A DNA stretch of 48,308 nucleotides from an uncultured Lachnospiraceae bacterium. GTDB lineage: Bacteria > Bacillota > Clostridia > Lachnospirales > Lachnospiraceae. The notes under the pieces are model-generated. The model ran no database searches. It saw only the letters and a list, made by a program, of their open reading frames with translations, and had not been told where the DNA came from. The translations under genes and the position numbers were made by a program. Below, piece by piece: positions 41,998 through 48,308 of the stretch. The stretch covers positions 1 through 48,308 of the forward strand of contig CANQDS010000009.1 of the NCBI GenBank assembly GCA_947593655.1, in the 5' to 3' direction. How positions within the stretch are numbered: position 1 is the stretch's first letter; each line of letters begins with the position of its first letter.

Positions 41998-44517
41998 TTA
42001 CTCCCTGTCTTTTACAAATTCATAAACCCGCCCGCCGCAGTTTCCATCCTCCGCAGCGTTTACCTCCGCAAAGGCGCGAAGCTGTTTTTCTTTGTCAAAC
42101 GCCGGGCCTTTCAGCTTCTGATCCAGATAATCCGGAAGCGAATTTACCGCGTTCTCGTTACAGCCGTACTGAAACCATTGGGACTGCCTTTTAAATCCGC
42201 CCTCCTGCCGGAGCACATCATCCGGATCAAGCGTCACATCATGAAGGACATATTCCCGCGTGTCCGTATCCATTTCGATCAGATTCCGGTTCACCGCATC
42301 ATAATACATCCCGCTTCTGACAAATCCGCCAATGCTCCATGCTTTTAAATACCCGCTGCTTTCCTCATAGCAGACCTCAAACGGCGGTTTCCATTCCGTG
42401 CAGGTGCCGGTTTTCAGATCAACCCGTACGAACATATTCCCCCAGTAAGGCGGCAGTATCATATAGTTTTCCTTCACCTCCGGGAGTCCAAACGGCCGTT
42501 CCATGCAGGAATATTTATAAATGCGGTTCGTACATTGCAGACCGTCCGGCATATCGTCATATGTTTCGCATTTTCCCGTCCGCATATTCCATCTGCGCAC
42601 CTTCACGCCATCATAAGGGAGTACGATAATATCATCTCCAACTGGTTTCATGCCAAGGCAGCCTATGGAAGCGTCCTCCCCGATCTGATACGTTTTCCGT
42701 TTCAGGCTTTTCCTGTGGATCGCTTCCACCCGGTTGTCCACCGGTGACGCAAGAAGCAGATATTCACCGTAAATGCAGCTTCCGCCGATCTTCCACTGCC
42801 CTTCGACCTCCACTGCAAACAGTTCCCTGTCATATTCCACATAATCCAGCTTTTCTGATCTGATATGAAACCGAATGAGATACGGATAACGGAACGGAAC
42901 CAAAAAGATATCGTCTTCCGTTACATATGCATTGCAAAACGCTCCCGGCTGTTCGATATATTTTTCCAGTGGGATCGTCCTTATGTTCTTATCCGCGTCT
43001 TTGAGATCCATTACCTTGATATCCTGCGCATTGGCCGGACAGATAATCAGCTTTCCGTCCGCTTCAACCGCCCTTAGATAGTACGCACCGGTGGCATCTT
43101 CCGCCAGATCGCAGAAATACTGATAGTGATAATCATGCTCCGGCGCATGATACAGCTTGTTGCTGACCGTCACCTGCCAATCATCCTGTCCGTCCAGGAA
43201 AAATCCCCGGATGAAGACCTTTGCAATATCCTTTTCCGTCGGCAGGCTGTGGATCTGGTTGTCCAAAAGAAACATCGGCTTGCCCGCCACCCCAAAAAGC
43301 GACGTCACGCTGGTTCCGGCATCCCCGATATAACTGTCGGAAACTGCAATTGTTTTTTCCAGATCCGGCGTCGCGTCATAAATCCCAAGCCCGTTTTCGA
43401 TAAACTTCTTTTTCAGCGCATCATATACCGGCCTGTATTGCCTGCGTATCGAATCAAAGGTCGATTCCAGCAGCGGATGCGGCCGCCACAAAAGGCAGAC
43501 GTCCGTTCTGCCCTGAAAACAGGAAAATACATATTCCATTTTTTTAAGGAAAGCTTCGGTGTCTCCCAGCATTCCGCCAATGCTCGTATTGTAAAAATAC
43601 ACTTTCCTGCCGGCCATCTTCTCTTTCCATTCTGTCGGCGGTTCCGGCGGATTCTGGCACAAACGGATCGTTTTATCAAATTTCGGAGAACCGAATGCGA
43701 GGAATTTGCTTTCCGGTATCGCAGGATCGAAAAAGCCTTTGTATTTTTCCGCCTGAATCACGATATAATCCGCATACCGATACGCCGGGCACATTGCCTG
43801 TCCTTCGCTCATGCCTCCGGTTGTCGCATAATACGGCACATAAACAAGCGTCTTGGTATACTTTTTTAAATTTTCTGAATAAAAGAACGGATGCACGCTT
43901 GTGACATAATTATAATTATCATATGGATTATGTATGAAGATGGCGTCAAAAAAAAATTCCTCCTCGGAAAGCTCTTCCCAATTTGTCGTCTGCACATACG
44001 GCGGCATCAGATCCGCTTCGTAATGGCATGTTCCAAAACTGCCGTCCGGCTTCCTGTCATAATAAGGAATCGGGATCACATAAGCGTCACACTCCGGATC
44101 GGCTTCGGCCGCCATCCAGATGCTTTCCAGAGAATCCCACATCGACGCCTTATACGGGAGAAACGCCATCGCTTTGCGCACCGGAATATCGTTTGCAATG
44201 CTGTTTGCGATTCTAAACAGCTGCCGTTTCAAAGCCTTATAGATTTTACCCGCTCCGGCATCATCTCCGCCCGCAAGCTGCTCATGCATCTGATAGGCAA
44301 GCTCGCAGTAATGCTCCAGTAATGCAACGGTCGAAAATCCTTCCCCTTCCGAGCGTTCGATCGACGTACCGAGCGCGATCGCGCCCTGCTGGCAATCCTC
44401 CAGAAGAAGAACGGCATCTTCCCGATCCTGCTTTTCCGCCAGCGCCCGGATCTTTTCATGCGCCTGATCCAGCAGCTTTATGAAATTTTCAGCCTGTTCC
44501 TTCTGTGCCCTCTTCAT
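41998..44517 (-). CDS. TagF-like glycerophosphotransferase fused to a propeller-like domain
   Basis: An 839-residue protein. A coiled-coil-like N-terminus of about 110 residues precedes a GT-B domain (about 110-470) of the CDP-glycerol glycerophosphotransferase type: YVPYYATTGGMSEGQAM, KFLAFGSPKFDKTIRL, VCLLWRPHPLLESTF and GDAGTSVTSLFGVAGKP are the recurring donor-lobe segments. Residues about 490-800 show repeated beta strands with short loops (GKLIICPANAQDIKVMDL, GEYLLLASPVDNRVEAI, VGDDIIVLPYDGVKVRRW, MILPPYWGNMFVRVDL), as in a beta-propeller. No signal or membrane span is seen. It is the first gene of the locus, behind a good promoter. Confidence 0.8.
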   Translation of the reverse strand: MKRAQKEQAENFIKLLDQAHEKIRALAEKQDREDAVLLLEDCQQGAIALGTSIERSEGEGFSTVALLEHYCELAYQMHEQLAGGDDAGAGKIYKALKRQLFRIANSIANDIPVRKAMAFLPYKASMWDSLESIWMAAEADPECDAYVIPIPYYDRKPDGSFGTCHYEADLMPPYVQTTNWEELSEEEFFFDAIFIHNPYDNYNYVTSVHPFFYSENLKKYTKTLVYVPYYATTGGMSEGQAMCPAYRYADYIVIQAEKYKGFFDPAIPESKFLAFGSPKFDKTIRLCQNPPEPPTEWKEKMAGRKVYFYNTSIGGMLGDTEAFLKKMEYVFSCFQGRTDVCLLWRPHPLLESTFDSIRRQYRPVYDALKKKFIENGLGIYDATPDLEKTIAVSDSYIGDAGTSVTSLFGVAGKPMFLLDNQIHSLPTEKDIAKVFIRGFFLDGQDDWQVTVSNKLYHAPEHDYHYQYFCDLAEDATGAYYLRAVEADGKLIICPANAQDIKVMDLKDADKNIRTIPLEKYIEQPGAFCNAYVTEDDIFLVPFRYPYLIRFHIRSEKLDYVEYDRELFAVEVEGQWKIGGSCIYGEYLLLASPVDNRVEAIHRKSLKRKTYQIGEDASIGCLGMKPVGDDIIVLPYDGVKVRRWNMRTGKCETYDDMPDGLQCTNRIYKYSCMERPFGLPEVKENYMILPPYWGNMFVRVDLKTGTCTEWKPPFEVCYEESSGYLKAWSIGGFVRSGMYYDAVNRNLIEMDTDTREYVLHDVTLDPDDVLRQEGGFKRQSQWFQYGCNENAVNSLPDYLDQKLKGPAFDKEKQLRAFAEVNAAEDGNCGGRVYEFVKDRE

Positions 44518-44605
44518 GTCCGGCGCTTCCTCTTAAAAATCAATCCTTTTCGGGGCTTTCTTCCCTCTCTTAACATATATCGGCAGAAAAATCCCTTTAT
44601 GTAGT

Positions 44606-44634
44606 ATTCTATTCAAAAAGATTTCTAAAGTCAA
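44606..44634 (-). promoter_or_regulatory. Promoter at the head of the glycan locus
   Basis: TTGACT (44629-44634) and TAGAAT (44606-44611) are 17 bp apart on the minus strand, about 90 bp before the TagF-like ATG. The 306-nt gap 44518-44824 holds this promoter, the ABC promoter and an inverted repeat; no gene is supported. Confidence 0.65.
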
Positions 44635-44700
44635 GCTATTTCTCCAGTTCAGCCGCAGGCCCAACCACAGCTCTCCACTCCCCATTCGCAAAACCCGCTG

Positions 44701-44743
44701 CTGCGCAGCTTCTGGCTGGCAGGCCATGAGCAGCTGTGCGCAG
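44701..44743. promoter_or_regulatory. Inverted repeat just upstream of the ABC-exporter promoter
   Basis: CTGCGCAGCT (44701-44710) faces AGCTGTGCGCAG (44732-44743) with a 2-nt bulge. It ends 8 nt before the -35 box and could be an operator, or a stem that insulates the two divergent transcripts. Confidence 0.4.
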
Positions 44744-44750
44744 TAACGGA

Positions 44751-44779
44751 TTGACAATTATTTTTTCTCATGGTATCTT
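44751..44779 (+). promoter_or_regulatory. Promoter of the ABC exporter operon
   Basis: TTGACA (44751-44756), a 17-bp spacer and TATCTT (44774-44779). The first exporter gene begins 45 nt downstream behind GAAGGGA. Confidence 0.7.
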
Positions 44780-44824
44780 TAAACTCAGTATAGTATAGTA
44801 AAATAATAGGAAAGAAGGGATTTC

Positions 44825-46570
44825 ATGTTAAAAACTCTGGGAGCGCAGCTCAAGGAATACAAGACTGCTTCCATTCTCACGCCGGTCTTCATGCTGTGGG
44901 AAGTAGCGATGGAAACCTTGATCCCGCTCTTGATGGCATCCATCATTGACGACGGCGTCAACAAAGGGGATACGCACCACATCTACGTCACCGGCTTCTG
45001 GATGGTGATCGCCGCGATCTTTTCCCTGACGGCCGGGTGCCTGGGAGCAAACTACGGAGCCAAGGCAGCTATGGGCTTAGGCAGGAATCTGAGGAAAGGA
45101 ATGTTTGCCAACATCCAAACCTTTTCCTTCGCCAACATCGACAAATACAATACCGCCGGCTTGGTCACGCGCATGACCACCGACGTCACCAACATCCAGA
45201 ATGCCTTTCAGATGATTCTGCGCATGTGTATGCGCGCCCCGGCATCCTTAATCTGCGCGATGGCGATGTCGTTTTTCATCAGCCCGCGCTTAGCCAGCAT
45301 CTATCTGATCGCGGTCATCCTCCTCGGCGGATGCCTGATCGTTATCGTGCGCCGCGCCATGAACTATTTCCAGGAGGCGTTCCTAAAGTACGACGACCTG
45401 AATGAAAGCGTACAGGAAAACGTATCCGCGATCCGCGTGGTCAAAGCCTACGTCCGCGGCGATTACGAAAAGGAGCGCTTCAAGAAAGCCAGCCAGAACA
45501 TCTACAACATGCTCTTTAAAGCGGAAAACGTCGTTGTCTGGAACGCTCCGCTGATGCAGTTTACCGTATACTCCTGCATCCTTCTGATCAGCTGGCTCGG
45601 GGCAAAGATGATCGTTGGCTCTTCGCTGGAAACCGGCGATCTGATGGCGCTTCTGACCTACTGCATGAACATTCTGATGAACCTCATGATGCTTTCGATG
45701 GTATTCGTCATGATCTCCATGAGCGTTGCCAGCGCAAAGCGGATCTGCGAAGTATTAAATGAGGAAAGCACGCTGAAAAATCCCGAGCATCCGGATTACG
45801 AGATCCCGGACGGGAGCATCCGCTTCGACCATGTGACGTTCCGCTATTCCGCCACATCCGAAGCGCCGGTACTCGACGACATCTGCCTCTCCATCGGCTC
45901 CGGCGAGACGATCGGCATCATCGGGGGAACAGGCAGTTCCAAATCCACCCTTGTGAACCTGATCAGCCGCCTGTACGACGCCGACAGCGGCACGGTATTC
46001 GTCGGCGGAAAAGATGTGCGCACCTACGACTTAAATACGCTGCGCGATCAGGTTTCCGTTGTCCTGCAGAACAACGTCCTCTTTTCCGGCACGATCCTGG
46101 ACAATCTGCGCTGGGGCGATGCCAACGCAACAGAGGAAGAATGCGAGGCCGCCTGCCGTCTGGCCTGCGCCGATGAATTTATCCAGACCTTTCCGGAAAA
46201 ATACAAGACGCATATCGAACAGGGCGGAACCAATGTCTCCGGCGGCCAGAAGCAGCGCCTCTGCATTGCCCGCGCCCTTTTGAAAAAGCCGAAGATCCTG
46301 ATCCTCGACGACAGCACGAGCGCAGTGGATACCGCTACCGACGCTAAGATCCGCCGGGCGTTCCGGGAGGCGATACCGGGAACGACAAAACTGATCATTG
46401 CGCAGCGCATCAATTCCGTCATGGATGCCGACCACATCATCGTCATGCACGACGGAAAGATCAACGGCTTCGGCACGCATGAGCAGCTGCTTGCCGAAAA
46501 TGAAATCTACCGCGACGTCTATGAGTCCCAGACTCAGGGCGGCGGCGACTTTGATGAAGGAGGTGCTTAA
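44825..46570 (+). CDS. ABC exporter subunit with degenerate ATP site
   Basis: A 581-residue half-transporter: an about 310-residue six-helix exporter domain followed by an ATPase. Walker A reads GGTGSSKSTLVNL, the Q-loop is in VVLQNNVLFSGTILDNLRWG, the signature is NVSGGQKQRL. Walker B ends ILILDDSTSAVD with D where the catalytic glutamate should be, and the switch region is IIAQRINSV with Q for H. These two changes mark the degenerate site of heterodimeric exporters such as TM287/288 and BmrCD. The partner gene starts 3 nt downstream. Substrates of such pairs range from drugs to lipids and peptides; export of the neighbouring polymer is not indicated. Confidence 0.95.
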   Translation: MLKTLGAQLKEYKTASILTPVFMLWEVAMETLIPLLMASIIDDGVNKGDTHHIYVTGFWMVIAAIFSLTAGCLGANYGAKAAMGLGRNLRKGMFANIQTFSFANIDKYNTAGLVTRMTTDVTNIQNAFQMILRMCMRAPASLICAMAMSFFISPRLASIYLIAVILLGGCLIVIVRRAMNYFQEAFLKYDDLNESVQENVSAIRVVKAYVRGDYEKERFKKASQNIYNMLFKAENVVVWNAPLMQFTVYSCILLISWLGAKMIVGSSLETGDLMALLTYCMNILMNLMMLSMVFVMISMSVASAKRICEVLNEESTLKNPEHPDYEIPDGSIRFDHVTFRYSATSEAPVLDDICLSIGSGETIGIIGGTGSSKSTLVNLISRLYDADSGTVFVGGKDVRTYDLNTLRDQVSVVLQNNVLFSGTILDNLRWGDANATEEECEAACRLACADEFIQTFPEKYKTHIEQGGTNVSGGQKQRLCIARALLKKPKILILDDSTSAVDTATDAKIRRAFREAIPGTTKLIIAQRINSVMDADHIIVMHDGKINGFGTHEQLLAENEIYRDVYESQTQGGGDFDEGGA

Positions 46571-46573
46571 CCA

Positions 46574-48308
46574 ATGCCAAGACCAGCTCCAAGGCCAAGG
46601 CCGAAAATCGACCATCCGGGACGGCTTTTCGTCCGCCTGATGAAATTCGTGCTCAGCCGGTACGCATTTGCCTATCTGATCGTTTTGATCTGTATTTTTA
46701 TCAGCGTCCTTGCCAATACGCAGGGAACCATGTTCATGCAGACGCTGATCGACGACTATATCACGCCGCTGATCGGGAAAAACCGGCCCGATTTTGCCCC
46801 GCTGCTTGCCGCGATCGGCCGGGTTGCGTGCTTTTACGCGGTCGGCGTGCTTGCGACTTTTATCTACAATAAGATCCTGATCTATATTTCGCAGGGAACG
46901 ATCAAGGCCATGCGCGACGATCTGTTTTCCCATATGCAGGATCTCCCGATCCGCTATTTTGACACCCATGCGCACGGCGATATCATGTCCGTCTATACGA
47001 ACGACATCGATACGCTGCGCCAGATGATCAGCCAGAGCATCCCGCAGCTGGTCAACAGCGCGGTCACGGTCGTAAGCGTGCTCGTGTTCATGTGCATCTT
47101 AAGCGTGCCGCTGACCTTCCTGACGCTTTTCATGGTCGGCGTCACGACGTTTGTCACGAAAAAATTTGCCGGATTCAGCAGCCGCTATTTCCTCGCCCAG
47201 CAGAAAGATCTCGGCCGCGTCAACGGCTTCATCGAGGAAATGTTAGGCGGCCAGAAAGTCGTAAAGGTATTTACGCACGAAGAGGAGAACATCAAGGCTT
47301 TCAACGAACTAAACGACCAGCTTTTTGACAGCGCCTACCATGCCAACTGCTACGCCAACTACCTCGGCCCGGTCAACGCGCAGATCGGGAACTTAAGCTA
47401 TGTACTCTGCGCTATGGCCGGCGGCGTGCTCGCCTTAAGCGGCTTCGGCGGCTTCACGCTCGGAAAGCTCGCCAGCTTCCTGACGTTCAACAAGAGCTTT
47501 AACATGCCGATCTCGCAGATCAGCACGCAGTTAAACAGCATCATCATGGCGCTTGCCGGATGCGAACGCATCTTTTCCCTGCTCGACGAAGAACCGGAAG
47601 CGGACAACGGCTATGTAACGCTTGTCAATGCAAAAGAGGAAAACGGCGTGCTGACCGAGACTGCGGAGCGCACCGGCCTGTGGGCGTGGAAACATGTGCA
47701 TCAGGCGGACAAAAGCGTGGATTACGTTCGTCTGATGGGAGATGTGGTGTTCGACGATGTGGATTTCGGCTACAATCCGGATAAGATCGTGCTGCACAAC
47801 GTAGACCTGTATGCGACGCCGGGACAGAAGATCGCGTTCGTCGGCTCCACCGGAGCCGGTAAAACGACGATCACCAACCTGATCAACCGTTTCTACGATA
47901 TTCAGGACGGAAAGATCCGCTACGACGGCATCAATATCAATAAGATCAAAAAAGCCGACCTGCGCCATTCGCTCGGCATCGTGCTTCAGGATACGCACCT
48001 GTTCACCGCTTCGGTCATGGAGAATATCCGCTACGGCAAGCTGGATGCGACGGACGAGGAAGTTTACGCGGCCGCGCGGCTGGCAAACGCCGACACGTTC
48101 ATCCGCCAGCTTCCGGACGGCTACCAGACGATCCTGACCGGCGACGGTGCCAACTTAAGCCAGGGGCAGCGCCAGCTCATCGCCATTGCCCGCGCCGCGA
48201 TCGCCGATCCGCCGGTGCTCATTCTGGATGAAGCGACCAGCTCGATCGACACCCGTACCGAACGGATCGTCCAGAGCGGCATGGATAAGCTGATGGCGGG
48301 GCGTACCA
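46574..48308 (+). CDS. ABC exporter subunit with canonical ATP site (3' end outside the window)
   Basis: The frame is open from 46574 to the edge (578 codons seen). A proline/arginine-rich start (MPRPAPRPRPK) precedes the six-helix exporter domain. The ATPase has FVGSTGAGKTTITNLI (Walker A), IVLQDTHLFTASVMENIRYG (Q-loop), NLSQGQRQLIAIARA (signature) and VLILDEATSSIDTRTE with the catalytic glutamate. The window ends just before the switch histidine. It pairs with the 44825 subunit to form a heterodimer with one working site. Confidence 0.95.
   Translation, partial: MPRPAPRPRPKIDHPGRLFVRLMKFVLSRYAFAYLIVLICIFISVLANTQGTMFMQTLIDDYITPLIGKNRPDFAPLLAAIGRVACFYAVGVLATFIYNKILIYISQGTIKAMRDDLFSHMQDLPIRYFDTHAHGDIMSVYTNDIDTLRQMISQSIPQLVNSAVTVVSVLVFMCILSVPLTFLTLFMVGVTTFVTKKFAGFSSRYFLAQQKDLGRVNGFIEEMLGGQKVVKVFTHEEENIKAFNELNDQLFDSAYHANCYANYLGPVNAQIGNLSYVLCAMAGGVLALSGFGGFTLGKLASFLTFNKSFNMPISQISTQLNSIIMALAGCERIFSLLDEEPEADNGYVTLVNAKEENGVLTETAERTGLWAWKHVHQADKSVDYVRLMGDVVFDDVDFGYNPDKIVLHNVDLYATPGQKIAFVGSTGAGKTTITNLINRFYDIQDGKIRYDGININKIKKADLRHSLGIVLQDTHLFTASVMENIRYGKLDATDEEVYAAARLANADTFIRQLPDGYQTILTGDGANLSQGQRQLIAIARAAIADPPVLILDEATSSIDTRTERIVQSGMDKLMAGRT

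Noticed and set aside
44533-44757. A small minus-strand frame before the TagF-like gene
   Set aside because: It covers the two divergent promoters and the inverted repeat, and has no convincing ribosome site or similarity.
44825-46570. Walker A GGTGSSKST as a damaging mutation
   Set aside because: This serine variant is common in exporters of Firmicutes as I recall it; only the Walker B and switch changes are informative.
46031-46975. A 314-codon minus-strand frame opposite the ABC genes
   Set aside because: It lies fully opposite two confident ABC genes, has no ribosome site or recognisable domain, and is explained by GC-rich third positions of the real frame.
1-48308. tRNA, rRNA, CRISPR array, intact insertion sequence or phage genes
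   Set aside because: I looked for tRNA ends, regular spacer repeats and transposase motifs and saw none; the Rpn-like protein is not a conventional transposase.

Overview
The window looks like a Gram-positive anaerobe of the Clostridia, probably Lachnospiraceae. The evidence is a class III anaerobic ribonucleotide reductase (nrdD/nrdG), strong AGGAGG-type ribosome sites, TTGACA/TATAAT promoters, LicD and CDP-glycerol-type wall-polymer genes, and no outer-membrane genes. Family placement is inference; there is no rRNA, tRNA or CRISPR array here.

Layout. 0-5.3 kb: a membrane protein, a ParE/Phd-type toxin-antitoxin pair, a DUF554 membrane protein, a divergent MraY-like transferase and, facing away from it, a DRE-TIM aldolase. 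5.3-8.3 kb: nrdD-nrdG with an NrdR-type promoter. 8.4-44.5 kb: a very large minus-strand surface-glycan locus, transcribed from about 44.6 kb down to 8.4 kb. It opens with a TagF-like protein fused to a propeller-like domain, a TagD-like/Gfo-Idh-MocA fusion and a GDPD. A patch of three nuclease-fold genes (AAA+/PD-(D/E)XK, Uma2, Rpn-like) interleaved with LicD follows. Then comes a strikingly AT-rich stretch (about 19-35.4 kb) of glycosyltransferases, a radical SAM enzyme, an FkbM methyltransferase, a KdsB-like CMP-ulosonate synthetase and a second aldolase. More glycosyltransferases, a four-domain methyltransferase/kinase-like/Rossmann/cytidylyltransferase fusion and two isomerase-like TIM barrels end it. 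A 2.2 kb cassette with a TNT-type toxin and a candidate immunity gene is inserted near the end. 44.8 kb to the edge: a heterodimeric ABC exporter on the plus strand.

The most unusual signal is one small Rossmann-like module (pattern hhhaG.G..G ... DN....WG ... P) fused to about a dozen otherwise unrelated enzymes of the locus, sometimes N-terminal and sometimes C-terminal. I infer a shared docking, regulatory or ligand-binding module for the pathway. A second candidate system is a route to a 3-deoxy-2-ulosonic acid: a pyruvate-aldolase-type enzyme (rather than a PEP-dependent KdsA) next to a KdsB homologue and a Kdo-transferase-like glycosyltransferase. A second, stand-alone aldolase paralogue sits at 3.9 kb. 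Several genes show decay or remodelling: a pseudo-isomerase, a GT2 remnant, a GT2 with an apparent internal deletion and a gene that seems to start with ATT.
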